The notes: generated by a model not told the origin, from the sequence alone. Numbered from the stretch's first letter, positions 26,641-35,336 are shown. The stretch: DNA of 64,000 bases from Shewanella kaireitica (GCF_023284045.1 NZ_JAKIKQ010000005.1:186001-250000), one strand, 5' to 3'. Made by a program: numbers and translations.

Positions 26641-27482
26641 ATAGTATGCAGTTAACATCGCCAGTTTGGGTTATCGCCAGTAAAGAGCTACGTGACAGTT
26701 TACGGAATCGTTGGATACTGTTTATGGGAGGCATGTTCATGATGCTATCTCTGTCAGTTACCTTTGCAGGAAGCGCGGTCACCGGTGAGTTGGCATTGCC
26801 TCCCTTGGCTAATTTAATGTCGAGTCTTTCGACAACTGCCGTATTTATTATTCCTTTGGCGGCAATTTTACTTAGTTACGATAGTTTTGTTGGTGAACAG
26901 GAGGCAGGGACTTTACTGTTACTGCTGTCATATCCGGTCAGTCGCAGCCAGATATTAATGGGCAAACTTTTAGGCCACTGCTTGGTAATGTTTATTACCA
27001 CTAGCTGTGCTTTTGGGCTTACAGCGGGGTTGTTATTAGTTGCGGGTAGCGAGTATTCAGCCAGTCAAGTGGTGGAGGCATTTGCTAAGTTTATTTTGAG
27101 TAGTAATCTACTGGCACTGACGTTTATTTTAATCGGTTATATCGTCAGCCTGCGAGCAACGGAAAAGGCAAAAGCCGTCGCTGGTTTGCTGTTTGTATGG
27201 TTTTTATTGGTACTTATCTATGATCTATTATTGCTGACTGTATTGGTATCTGATGTGGGGTTTATGGACAAACAGTTGCTCAATATTCTTATCGCATTTA
27301 ACCCAACTGATCTCTATCGAGCAATTAACTTGGTAACACTTGATCATCATAGCACTGGTGCAGCGTTATCGATGATCGCTGATATCGATTTGAGTGCAAC
27401 AGCCATGTATCTGATAATGTTTTGTTGGATTGGTATACTGCTGTTCATTTCACAAAAATCATTTAGTGCTAAACCATTATAA
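26637..27482 (+). CDS. nosY: NosY-like ABC permease
   Basis: The 281-residue protein has six transmembrane helices and the ABC-2 type segment S-Y-D-S-F-V-G-E-Q-E-A-G-T-L-L-L-L-L, matching NosY. It overlaps nosF by four bases (ATGA), so the two are translated as a pair. It closes the plus-strand sir operon. The transported substrate of NosFY-type exporters is thought to be a sulfur species for copper-site building; here that would serve SirA, as inference. Confidence 0.91.
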   Translation: MNSMQLTSPVWVIASKELRDSLRNRWILFMGGMFMMLSLSVTFAGSAVTGELALPPLANLMSSLSTTAVFIIPLAAILLSYDSFVGEQEAGTLLLLLSYPVSRSQILMGKLLGHCLVMFITTSCAFGLTAGLLLVAGSEYSASQVVEAFAKFILSSNLLALTFILIGYIVSLRATEKAKAVAGLLFVWFLLVLIYDLLLLTVLVSDVGFMDKQLLNILIAFNPTDLYRAINLVTLDHHSTGAALSMIADIDLSATAMYLIMFCWIGILLFISQKSFSAKPL

Positions 27483-27520
27483 ATCGTTTCCTTTTCTAAC
27501 TTTGACTATGGCATGATAGT

Positions 27521-27546
27521 GCAAAATTAGTGGGTGCTAATTTTGC
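27521..27546 (+). terminator. Hairpin after nosY, possible terminator
   Basis: GCAAAATTAG (27521-27530), loop TGGGTG, CTAATTTTGC (27537-27546) is a perfect ten-base stem, but only GTGGTATT follows, so termination may be Rho-assisted. Confidence 0.5.
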
Positions 27547-27713
27547 GTGGTATTAATTATTTTTCAATTTGTGAACAACGACATACAGCTATTAATTGTT
27601 GCGAGCTAATTGAGGTTACAATCACAGTAAAAATTGTTCCTATCATTGATAATCCATTGTAATGTGCAGGTTTAATTGACCTACTCAATTGACGACATTC
27701 TAAGAGGTTAATC

Positions 27714-28991
27714 TTGCTAAAAGTTACTCCTTATCTGGAGCTTGATGAGCAGGCTAAACAATTGATGGATCGTGTTAATAACACGACTATCGGTTTGACG
27801 TTTTCAGAATCTGCGGTTTTGCATCAGTTACTCATTGCTGATGGTGTGTGTGGAAAGGAGGAGCTGCTCGCGATAGGCTGGCCTGATCGCGTTGTTGCGG
27901 CTACATCTTTGACTCAGTGCATTAGCACTTTACGTAAAAAGCTAGAAGCTTATCCAGAAGTACAGTTAAAAACGGTTGCTCGCCGTGGCTACGAGCTGCA
28001 TATCTCAGAACGATCTCACATCAAGATGTTAGCGGTGAATGATGCTGAATCGATAAAAACAGCACTCATTGATGTTTCAATGATGGTTAAAATTGCCGGT
28101 ATTGTGTTGGTGTTACTACTGATCCTTTTTTGCTGGTATAACAGTGACTATCATCGTAGCGTTAAGAATAGTAGCTTGTGGAATGCTGATAAAAAAATAG
28201 CATTGAACATAGGTGGTACCAAAGAGATTGTACCGCTATTTTATCAAAACAAGGTCGAGCATCTGCATAAATCGATGTGGCAAAAACACTTAGCTCCAGA
28301 AAGTAATCATTTAGATAATTTCAAAGGCTTTGAAGGTTTTGCCGCGACTGATGGTCGTAACTACTCTATGGCAGTTTGCCCAGATGTTGTAAAAGGTCAA
28401 TGTTCCGGACTTGGCTTAATGAATATTGCTGCGATAGATCTTAACCCCGCAGGGCTAAACATCAATCAGTTTGCTGAGCTTTCAGAACGACTTGAGAAGC
28501 GTATTCGTTACAACAAAATCATTATTCCTCATGATAGCAGTGATGGCGACATCACTGAGCATCATTACCATGCTGATGTGTATTTTCCTGTGGCTGGTGA
28601 ACTCTTAGTCCGCGCAGATCTGAGTCTATCTTTGATCTATGAAGGGGAAGATAGTGGCCAATTTTATTCGGCAACCTGTATTACCGATGAAGACTGTTTA
28701 ACGACGCCGATCAAGTATAAAGTTCGCGGCACCTTTAAGCAGTACCAGCAGAAAATAAGCGGCATGGCAGTGGATGTGTTCCAAGTTAAGCTAAGCCAGA
28801 AAGAGTTCATTAAACCTGAGACTGTTAGCCCATCGGCAATGCATTTTTATAGAGCGATCAGAAAGCATGATATTACCGATGAAGAGCTGTATTTTTATCG
28901 GGTTTATACTGATGAGAAAAGTGCAGTTTGGATTACACCTGTTCTAGGCAGTATCGTGGCTTGGTATAAGTATGATCAAGTAAGAATTTAG
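27714..28991 (+). CDS. ToxR/CadC-like membrane winged-helix regulator
   Basis: The 425-residue protein has an N-terminal OmpR-type winged helix (E-L-L-A-I-G-W-P-D-R, T-L-R-K-K-L, T-V-A-R-R-G-Y-E-L). One transmembrane helix (about residues 124-142) and a periplasmic domain of roughly 280 residues with several cysteines (C-I-T-D-E-D-C) follow. Such regulators act directly from the membrane. The start is TTG 27714 with AAGAGG six bases upstream; no ATG fits the winged helix. It lies just after the sir operon and could regulate it, but no target is shown. A terminator follows at 29013. Confidence 0.85.
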   Translation: MLKVTPYLELDEQAKQLMDRVNNTTIGLTFSESAVLHQLLIADGVCGKEELLAIGWPDRVVAATSLTQCISTLRKKLEAYPEVQLKTVARRGYELHISERSHIKMLAVNDAESIKTALIDVSMMVKIAGIVLVLLLILFCWYNSDYHRSVKNSSLWNADKKIALNIGGTKEIVPLFYQNKVEHLHKSMWQKHLAPESNHLDNFKGFEGFAATDGRNYSMAVCPDVVKGQCSGLGLMNIAAIDLNPAGLNINQFAELSERLEKRIRYNKIIIPHDSSDGDITEHHYHADVYFPVAGELLVRADLSLSLIYEGEDSGQFYSATCITDEDCLTTPIKYKVRGTFKQYQQKISGMAVDVFQVKLSQKEFIKPETVSPSAMHFYRAIRKHDITDEELYFYRVYTDEKSAVWITPVLGSIVAWYKYDQVRI

Positions 28992-29012
28992 CCATTTAAA
29001 CAAAACAGAAAT

Positions 29013-29051
29013 AAAAAGGGCGCTGATAATCTATATCAGCGCCCTTTTTAT
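29013..29051 (+). terminator. Terminator after the regulator gene
   Basis: AAAAAGGGCGCTGATA, short loop, TATCAGCGCCCTTTTT: a long perfect stem with flanking A and T runs, usable in both directions. Confidence 0.92.
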
Positions 29052-29068
29052 ATAGCAGCAAGCGCTTA

Positions 29069-29347
29069 TACCAATTGCATTAAGTATTTGGCCAGTTCAG
29101 AGCCCCTCAGTCTTTTCAATTCAAAGCGCATTGGTAAAGAAATGGTTGTTCCCTTTTAAGCCAATGCAAAGCAGAAGTGGAAAGACTGAGGGGCTCACGT
29201 AGTGCGGATGAGGTTAAACAAATTGGCAAAACGCTGTATGCTTCGCTACGGGATTTGGATATAGAATAACTATTAGCTCAAATTCCACTACTTGCCTACA
29301 GCGTTTTGAATTCCCGCTGAATGGTCAAACTTTTAATGCAATTGGTA
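29069..29347. mobile_element. MITE copy 1 (279 bp) at the fre stop codon
   Basis: The element begins TACCAATTGCATTAA and ends with its inverse TTAATGCAATTGGTA. It is flanked by TTA (29066-29068) and TTA (29348-29350), a 3-bp target duplication. The right TTA is the reverse of the fre TAA stop. Inside, GAGCCCCTCAGTCTTT and its inverse (around 29100-29196) form a long hairpin. About 100 extra bases near 29209-29314 are absent from copy 2 at 34130. No transposase is encoded. Confidence 0.9.
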
Positions 29348-30058
29348 TTACTTTATAAAGGCAAATGCATCGCCGTAGAGGTGATCTTCTTCAACGCCAA
29401 TACTGCGGAACACTTCTCTTGCTGCGCCAACCATATCGAAACGGCCTGCAATATAAATGTCATAACCATTTAGGCTCACAAAATCAGCTTTAATCTGTTC
29501 AAGCAAGTTTGCTTGTTTGCCGTTCCAGTCAGCAGGCGCCTCTTCGACAACTGGCACAAAGTGTAGCCAAGGGTGGGCGTCATGCCATTCACGTGCTATA
29601 GCTTGATAGTACATCGCATCAGTAGTACGGCAACCCCAGTAAAGAGTCGTTTCAACGGTCTGGCCAAGTGCAATTTGATGCTCAACAATACTTTTAATGT
29701 ACGAGAAGCCCGTACCGCCAGCAATTAAAAGGCGCGGACGAACGCTGTCATGGCGGAGGTGGGCATCGCCACCAGGAACTTCAATATCGATAGTACCGTT
29801 ATTGGCTAAGCAATCTTTGAGGCGCTCAACCACTTGCATAGGATAGCTTTCGCTAACTGCGGCACCTATATGCAGCTCAATCACTTGGCTGTTTGGTGCA
29901 GAAGCAATTGAGAATGGGCGTTTGTCTTTTTCACCCATGACGACGCAAAGGTATTGTCCAGCCTTAAAATCAAAGGCAACGCTAGGCTTTAAAATAACCT
30001 GAAATACCGCATCATTAAACGGTGCGACTTTTTCAATTGTACAGCTAATGGTGTTCAT
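29348..30058 (-). CDS. fre: NAD(P)H-flavin reductase
   Basis: The 236-residue protein is the length of Escherichia coli Fre and carries the flavin contact R-P-F-S-I-A-S near residue 47 and the nucleotide-binding G-G-T-G-F-S near 113. It reduces free flavins with NAD(P)H in the cytoplasm and can reduce Fe(III) indirectly. It is downstream of ubiD in the same orientation, the order also seen in enterobacteria; UbiD needs prenylated FMN, which gives the pairing a logic. AAGGA precedes the ATG. The stop codon coincides with the MITE target duplication. Confidence 0.94.
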   Translation of the reverse strand: MNTISCTIEKVAPFNDAVFQVILKPSVAFDFKAGQYLCVVMGEKDKRPFSIASAPNSQVIELHIGAAVSESYPMQVVERLKDCLANNGTIDIEVPGGDAHLRHDSVRPRLLIAGGTGFSYIKSIVEHQIALGQTVETTLYWGCRTTDAMYYQAIAREWHDAHPWLHFVPVVEEAPADWNGKQANLLEQIKADFVSLNGYDIYIAGRFDMVGAAREVFRSIGVEEDHLYGDAFAFIK

Positions 30059-30131
30059 CTTGATTCCTTGATGAGCTTCTCTTTGGAAGCTTATTCAACA
30101 TATTTTTGCACATTGCTTAAGCAATAGTACG

Positions 30132-31613
30132 TTATAGGGTTGGTGCGTCATCTATTCCTAGATCGCTCCAGATCTCATCGACTTTTTGTTTGACGGCTTC
30201 ATCCATAACAATAGGGGTTCCCCATTCGCGATCGGTTTCACCTTCCCACTTATTAGTCGCATCCATGCCCATTTTTGAGCCTAGCCCAGCAACGGGGGAT
30301 GCAAAATCGAGATAGTCGATAGGTGTATTTTCTATCATTACGGTGTCACGCTTTGGATCCATTCTGGTGGTAATGGCCCAGATGACATCGTTCCAATCTC
30401 GGCAGTTGACGTCTTCGTCGACGACAACAATGAACTTGGTGTACATAAACTGGCGTAAGAACGACCAGGCCCCCATCATCACTCGCTTAGCATGACCAGG
30501 ATACTGCTTGCGAATTGAGATCACCGCCATACGGTATGAACAGCCTTCTGGTGGTAGATAGAAATCGATGATCTCTGGGTACTGTTTACGCAGGATCGGC
30601 ACAAACACTTCGTTAAGCGCTACACCTAACATCGCAGGCTCATCAGGTGGACGGCCAGTATAGGTGCTGTGGTATATCGCATCCTTTCGATGGGTAATAT
30701 GGGTCACAGTAAATACAGGGAATGAGTCGGTTTCATTGTAGTAACCTGTATGGTCACCGTATGGACCCTCTTCTGCCATTTCTTGCGGATCGATATAACC
30801 TTCAAGGATGATTTCGCTGGTGGCTGGTACTTCTAAATCACAGCTTATGGCCTTGCATACCTCGGTGCGCTCACCACGCAAAAGGCCTGCAAAGGCATAC
30901 TCGCTCATAGAGTCAGGCACAGGGGTTACTGCACCTAATATGGTGACAGGGTCTGAACCAAGAGCGACCACAACAGGGTAGCGTTCACCAGGGTGTTTCT
31001 CTTTAAAATCTTTAAAGTCTAATGCGCCGCCGCGATGGTCGAGCCAGCGCATAATCAGTTTATCTTTACCCAATAGCTGCTGACGGTAGATCCCTAAATT
31101 TTGGCGTTTTTGACGTGGGCCTTTAGTGATGGTGAGTCCCCATGTCACTAATGGTGCAACGTCACCTGGCCAGCAATGTTGAATTGGCAGTTTAGTGAGA
31201 TCGACCTCTTCCGCGGTTTTTATCACTTCTTGGCATGGAGGGTTACGCACTGTTTTAGGCGGCATGTTGAGCGCCTGCTTAAACATAGGGATCTTTGAGA
31301 TCGCATCTTTAAAGCCACGTGGCGGTTCAGGCTCTTTTAGGAACGCAAGTAGCTCACCGACATCGCGAAGGGCGAGAGGATCTTCTTTTCCTAAGGCCAT
31401 AGCGACGCGTTTTGGCGTACCAAATAGATTCGCTAGTACCGGCATGTCATTGCCAACAGGGTTTTCAAACAACAGAGCAGGGCCTTTTGAGCGCAACACG
31501 CGATCGGCTATCTCTGTCATTTCCAAATGAGGGTCGACGGGATGACTAATACGCTTAAGCTCACCATTGCTTTCTAGGTGCTCTATAAAACTGCGCAAAT
31601 CCTTAAAACTCAT
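30132..31613 (-). CDS. ubiD: 4-hydroxy-3-polyprenylbenzoate decarboxylase
   Basis: The 493-residue protein matches UbiD in length and sequence ([14 protein letters not shown] at the start; [14 protein letters not shown] near residue 320; V-V-D-E-D-V-N near 400). UbiD uses prenylated FMN to decarboxylate the ubiquinone precursor made by UbiA, also in this window at 3.5-4.3 kb. The conserved [11 protein letters not shown] block is intact. It forms a likely two-gene unit with fre. Confidence 0.97.
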   Translation of the reverse strand: MSFKDLRSFIEHLESNGELKRISHPVDPHLEMTEIADRVLRSKGPALLFENPVGNDMPVLANLFGTPKRVAMALGKEDPLALRDVGELLAFLKEPEPPRGFKDAISKIPMFKQALNMPPKTVRNPPCQEVIKTAEEVDLTKLPIQHCWPGDVAPLVTWGLTITKGPRQKRQNLGIYRQQLLGKDKLIMRWLDHRGGALDFKDFKEKHPGERYPVVVALGSDPVTILGAVTPVPDSMSEYAFAGLLRGERTEVCKAISCDLEVPATSEIILEGYIDPQEMAEEGPYGDHTGYYNETDSFPVFTVTHITHRKDAIYHSTYTGRPPDEPAMLGVALNEVFVPILRKQYPEIIDFYLPPEGCSYRMAVISIRKQYPGHAKRVMMGAWSFLRQFMYTKFIVVVDEDVNCRDWNDVIWAITTRMDPKRDTVMIENTPIDYLDFASPVAGLGSKMGMDATNKWEGETDREWGTPIVMDEAVKQKVDEIWSDLGIDDAPTL

Positions 31614-31847
31614 AGGGGAATTCTCATCGCTATAAACTGTGATATGGCGCGCACTATAGCATTATTAACGTGGCCGTTAAACGCCTGTTCAGCAATGTAC
31701 AGTATGCTGGAAAAGCAGCAGCGAATATATCTGCTAATTCCTCCTAATATCCGCTGTTAAATGAGATTGGCGTTAGCGCTATTTAGGCGTAAAATAAGTC
31801 AATGCTTTATGTTTCGCTAATGTAATATTGGCGTGAGGAGTATCATC

Positions 31848-32345
31848 ATGACGAATTTTGGTTTTCGCTTAGTAACGGTGCTGATACTGCTGTTTTCAAG
31901 CTCTGCATTGGCGCAGCTGTCTACGCCATCATCACTTTTGGTTGCCAGTAACGTGAGTGTTGGGGTCGGCTGGGGCAGTGGTTGGAATTCAGGCTTCAAT
32001 GATCCTTGGCGCTGGAATGTCGGCGTGTCTAACGGCTGGTACTCTTATCCGTATAGAGGGCGTTATTATCGTCCCGGTTGGGGATACTATGGTTCTCGTT
32101 GGGGCTATTATGGCAATAGACATATTTATCCTTATCGATACCAACAGCCAAGTTATCGCCGCGCTGAACCTAAAGTGATTGCACCACCAGAAAGAGTCAC
32201 CACCAGTGTGAGCTATGCGACAGGTTTAACGCATTTGCCGGAAAATGCCAGAGTCATCCAAAAAGATGGTCACACTGTTTACGAGTGGCAAGGGGTAGAG
32301 TACCAGTTTGACTGGAACACTAGAACCTACAATAAGGTTGATTAA
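31848..32345 (+). CDS. Secreted Gly/Tyr/Trp-rich protein of unknown function
   Basis: The 165-residue product has a signal peptide (ends S-A-L-A-Q), a low-complexity middle dense in Gly, Tyr, Trp and Arg (Y-Y-R-P-G-W-G-Y-Y-G, R-W-G-Y-Y-G-N), and a conserved-looking C-terminus (V-I-Q-K-D-G-H-T-V-Y-E-W-Q-G-V-E-Y). Such proteins are common in the periplasm or outer envelope of gammaproteobacteria, without known function. GAGGAG precedes ATG 31848. Confidence 0.78.
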   Translation: MTNFGFRLVTVLILLFSSSALAQLSTPSSLLVASNVSVGVGWGSGWNSGFNDPWRWNVGVSNGWYSYPYRGRYYRPGWGYYGSRWGYYGNRHIYPYRYQQPSYRRAEPKVIAPPERVTTSVSYATGLTHLPENARVIQKDGHTVYEWQGVEYQFDWNTRTYNKVD

Positions 32346-32399
32346 ATTTTTGGCAATTGCTAGTAGCAATGAAGTATAAATAACAGGGAAGAAATAAGA

Positions 32400-32990
32400 A
32401 TGAGCTGGATGCAATTTACTATTGAGCTAATTGATAAGTTGGCTTGGCCACTGGTACTGATATTTGCGGTTGTTAGCCTTAAGCGGCCGCTATCCAAACT
32501 TATTCCAATGGCGAAAAAGTTAAAGTTTAAAGATTTAGAGCTGGAGTTTGGTCAAGAACTTAAGGCGGTAACCCAAGAAGCTGAAGGGATATTTCCAGAG
32601 CTTAAAATTGATAAACGAAATGTACTCATCATGTCGGCGAGTCAACTGCCAAATTCAGCGATAATTGAAGCTTGGGAATTGGTTGATTTAGCCGCTGAAA
32701 AATTGATTCACTCCCACTGCAGCAATATCAGCTTAGATAAAAATACCCGCTATAAACATATCGAGAATATATTGATCTCCGAGCAACTCATCAGCACTAA
32801 ACAGGGAAAGCTATTTAGTGAGTTAAGACAACTGCGCAATAAAGTAGCCCATGCAGTTGGCTATGAAGTGGATAAGGCGCAAGCGGTACAATATATCGAA
32901 CTCTGCTTTAAGCTCATCGATCATCTACATGGCTTGACACCCTCAACACTGCAAGTCTGCCAAGCTTCTGTTAGTGACGTTGCCAGCTAA
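32400..32990 (+). CDS. Membrane-anchored HEPN/DUF4145-like protein
   Basis: The 196-residue protein has one N-terminal membrane helix (W-P-L-V-L-I-F-A-V-V-S-L), a basic juxtamembrane segment and an all-helical C-terminal region. That region contains L-R-Q-L-R-N-K-V-A-H-A near residue 145. The R-N-x-x-x-H arrangement (RX4H) is the catalytic signature of HEPN ribonucleases and of DUF4145-type domains. The rest of the domain is too divergent for certainty. It sits alone, 54 bases after the Gly/Tyr-rich gene. Confidence 0.7.
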   Translation: MSWMQFTIELIDKLAWPLVLIFAVVSLKRPLSKLIPMAKKLKFKDLELEFGQELKAVTQEAEGIFPELKIDKRNVLIMSASQLPNSAIIEAWELVDLAAEKLIHSHCSNISLDKNTRYKHIENILISEQLISTKQGKLFSELRQLRNKVAHAVGYEVDKAQAVQYIELCFKLIDHLHGLTPSTLQVCQASVSDVAS

Positions 32991-33292
32991 TACTGCCATA
33001 ACATTAAAACGTATGCTGATGGCAGTAGGCACCTTAGTTACACGACTCATTTATCATAGTTAAAGCCTTTATCGCGTGCTGAATTTAGGCTTTAAATTCC
33101 TGCTAACTACATTGCTGAATAACTTTCATTCTGTCTCGCCCTAACTGACTGCAAGTGTCTGTCTTTTATTAGTTTTTTTCAACTTCACTCAGTTAGGTTA
33201 AATGCCTAATTATGTTATCTTGAATTGGTTTTATTCAGATTTATATTGCTAAAAAAACTTAGTAACCACAACTTAGTTAAGGTCTTTCAGGG
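32991..33292. other. Intergenic region before the pilin remnant
   Basis: The 302 bases are AT-rich, with no frame that looks like a gene. They probably carry the former promoter of the truncated pilin. No hairpin stands out. Confidence 0.4.
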
Positions 33293-33445
33293 ATGGTAAC
33301 CGTAACGAGAAAGCTGCAGGCTTTCACTTTAATCGAATTGTTAATCGTGATCGCTATCATGGGGATTTTGGCGACCGTAGTGCTGCCGTCTTATCAATCC
33401 TATATCCAGGATGGCCGCCGTAGTGAAGGGCTGAGTTCTATGTAA
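33293..33445 (+). pseudogene. Truncated type IV pilin (N-terminal remnant)
   Basis: The 50-codon frame reads M-V-T-V-T-R-K-L-Q-A-F-T-L-I-E-L-L-I-V-I, then I-L-A-T-V-V-L-P-S-Y-Q-S-Y, then R-R-S-E-G-L-S-S-M and stop. It holds the prepilin peptidase site (A-F-T-L-I-E), the hydrophobic helix and the P-S-Y-Q-x-Y-x-x-x-x-R-R-S-E turn of PilE-type minor pilins, which are normally about 130 residues or more. The globular domain is missing and no pilin sequence follows in any frame, but a terminator does, so an internal deletion is likely. A short functional protein is less likely. Confidence 0.8.
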
Positions 33446-33482
33446 CTCACTCGAGATTTTGAATGCTAACATTAATAGTGGT

Positions 33483-33516
33483 GAGGCCGTCATTATCGAT
33501 ACGGCCTCTTTGTTTT
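33483..33516 (+). terminator. Terminator downstream of pilin remnant
   Basis: GAGGCCGT (33483-33490), ten-base loop, ACGGCCTC (33501-33508), then TTTGTTTT. Confidence 0.82.
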
Positions 33517-33521
33517 ATCTT

Positions 33522-34031
33522 CTACCAAACGACTTCTTTTATCGCATTTTCTGTTTCGCCAATAATCGTTTTAACCACATTATTGTCTGCATCTAGCAAG
33601 ATGAGTCTAGGTATACCGGTATTAGCAAACTGGTTGTAGATGCTTCTATCAGTATCTGCCACAAGAGCAAAATTAAGCTCATACTCTTCGGCAAACTTAT
33701 CCAATGCTTGCTTATCTTCCTCTCTGCCAATACCGATAATATCTACGTTAGGGCTTAAATACAGATCTGATGCCGTAAGGTGTTTCATGGTGCGCTGTGA
33801 ATCATGACACCAAGTGGCGAATAATATCAGTAACTTGTTATTGCTTGATTCGCTTAGATCAATTGTGTTTCCCTGAGTATCAATAAATTGAGTCACAGGT
33901 ACCTTATCACCCGCTTTTACATAGGTGAGGTATTCGGGCTTATCTTGGTCTGTACCGTGGCCTGCATTCATTGCACAGCCGGAAGTGATTAATAAAAGTA
34001 AGCTACTGAAGATAAGTGTTATAGCTCTCAT
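33522..34031 (-). CDS. Thioredoxin-fold lipoprotein with a CXXS active site
   Basis: The 169-residue protein has a lipobox (I-T-S-G-C-A) and a TlpA/AhpC-like redoxin fold: L-I-L-F-A-T-W-C-H-D-S near residue 70 and the cis-proline region N-T-G-I-P-R-L near 138. The usual CXXC is C-H-D-S, so only the N-terminal cysteine remains. CXXS thioredoxin-fold proteins tend to act in mixed-disulfide exchange or isomerisation, not as dithiol reductants. The substrate is unknown; the pilin remnant next door may be incidental. Confidence 0.8.
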   Translation of the reverse strand: MRAITLIFSSLLLLITSGCAMNAGHGTDQDKPEYLTYVKAGDKVPVTQFIDTQGNTIDLSESSNNKLLILFATWCHDSQRTMKHLTASDLYLSPNVDIIGIGREEDKQALDKFAEEYELNFALVADTDRSIYNQFANTGIPRLILLDADNNVVKTIIGETENAIKEVVW

Positions 34032-34129
34032 AGGGCGTCCATGTGTTTGTAAGTCGACCTAAAGTAGCAAAGCTCAGAGTGATTGTATAATGGCAATCGG
34101 CTTGCGGATTAAAGTATGGCTATCATTAA

Positions 34130-34310
34130 TATCAATTGCATTAAAAGTTTGACCATTCAGCGATTCGAAACCCGCACTACGTGAGCCCCTCAGTCTTTCC
34201 ACTTCTGCTTTGCATTGGCTTAAAAGGGAATAACCATTTCTTTACCGATGCGCTTTGAATTGAAAAGACTGAGGGGTTCTGAACTGGCCAAATACTTAAT
34301 GCAATTGGTA
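34130..34310. mobile_element. MITE copy 2 (181 bp), inverted relative to copy 1
   Basis: It runs from TATCAATTGCATTAA to TTAATGCAATTGGTA and is flanked by TAA (34127-34129 and 34311-34313), the reverse of the TTA duplication of copy 1. It shares almost its whole length with copy 1 read on the other strand, including the internal GAGCCCCTCAGTCTTT hairpin, but lacks about 100 bases. It lies in the gap between the lipoprotein and signal peptidase genes. Confidence 0.9.
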
Positions 34311-34382
34311 TAAGGTGACAAATAAACCTCGGAGATCATGGTGTGGATATCTCCGAGTCATCAATAGAGTTATAACTGGACG

Positions 34383-35051
34383 TTAAAGTGAATGGAAAAA
34401 GCGCTCTTGCCTTGGCAGGTAGTAATTATCATAGTTTGCCGAGAACACTACGCTATTTGAGCGGCCAACAATTTCAGATCGGGGCACAAAGCCTATCATC
34501 CTTGAATCGCTACTGTGATCGCGATTATCGCCCAATACTAAGTAGTGGTCTTCGGGCACGGTAATTGGACCAAAGCTTGATTGGCGAGTAATCATGCCTT
34601 GCCCTGCTATTCCTGCAACCTTTACTTGATGATTGATACCCAAAAGGTGTTCGGTTCGCGTTTCAGAGCCATCAGCACTCGCTACACCTGTGGCGCTATA
34701 AGCGATTGTTTCACCATTAATAGATAACACGTTGTCTCGCATTGAAATAGAGTCACTGGGTAATCCTATCACTCTTTTCACTAGCTTCTTGTCACTAGCT
34801 TTTGAATCAAAGATTACGATGTCGCCCCGCTGCGGATCGGCAAGTTGAGCGATAGAGATATGAGTAAATGGAACTCTTAAATCATAAGCCATCTTATTAA
34901 CTAACAAACGGTCACCTTCAACAATCGTAGGTTTCATTGAGCCCGTTGGTACACTATTCCAATCGGCGACAGCGCTTCTAAAAACTAGCATTAATGAAAC
35001 AAATATGATTAGAGAGCGATTCTGTTTAAATAGCTTTAATAATTTTCTCAT
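34383..35051 (-). CDS. Short signal peptidase I paralog
   Basis: This 222-residue protein has the type I signal peptidase core: catalytic serine in P-T-G-S-M-K-P-T (Ser38), catalytic lysine in K-R-V-I-G-L-P-S-D (Lys92) and the late box G-D-N-R-D-H-S-S-D-S-R. It has only one N-terminal transmembrane helix, whereas housekeeping LepB of gammaproteobacteria has two and is about 300 residues. It is therefore a second, accessory enzyme with perhaps restricted substrates. AAGGAA precedes the ATG. No obvious exported partner is encoded beside it. Confidence 0.9.
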   Translation of the reverse strand: MRKLLKLFKQNRSLIIFVSLMLVFRSAVADWNSVPTGSMKPTIVEGDRLLVNKMAYDLRVPFTHISIAQLADPQRGDIVIFDSKASDKKLVKRVIGLPSDSISMRDNVLSINGETIAYSATGVASADGSETRTEHLLGINHQVKVAGIAGQGMITRQSSFGPITVPEDHYLVLGDNRDHSSDSRMIGFVPRSEIVGRSNSVVFSANYDNYYLPRQERFFHSL

Positions 35052-35336
35052 ACAATAGTTCCTTTACTGAATAGGGCTTTAGTTCCTTTTTCAGACTATG
35101 AAATCTTATTAAGGTTCGTATTTAAGTGAAACCTAAAGGTAAGCAAATATGAATTTTTAGCTGTATAAAGAATGATGATTCAGTACTAACAGGGATTCAT
35201 ATGAAGCAAAAAGTAGAATTTTGCAGCTATAAGACCGCTTTATTGAAAAAAAAACCATTAATGGTCTAAATGTTGCTCAGTTAAGTAAATATAGGCTTTA
35301 CATTAGAACTGAGTTTCCCTATTATTCACGGCGTTC
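35052..35336. other. Intergenic region before tRNA-Ser
   Basis: AT-rich spacer that should hold the promoters of the signal peptidase gene (leftward) and of tRNA-Ser (rightward). No further gene is seen. Confidence 0.4.

Noticed and set aside
25648..27482. Nitrous oxide reductase operon
   Set aside because: NosLDFY are present but neither nosZ nor nosR is; the genes are contiguous with sirACD.
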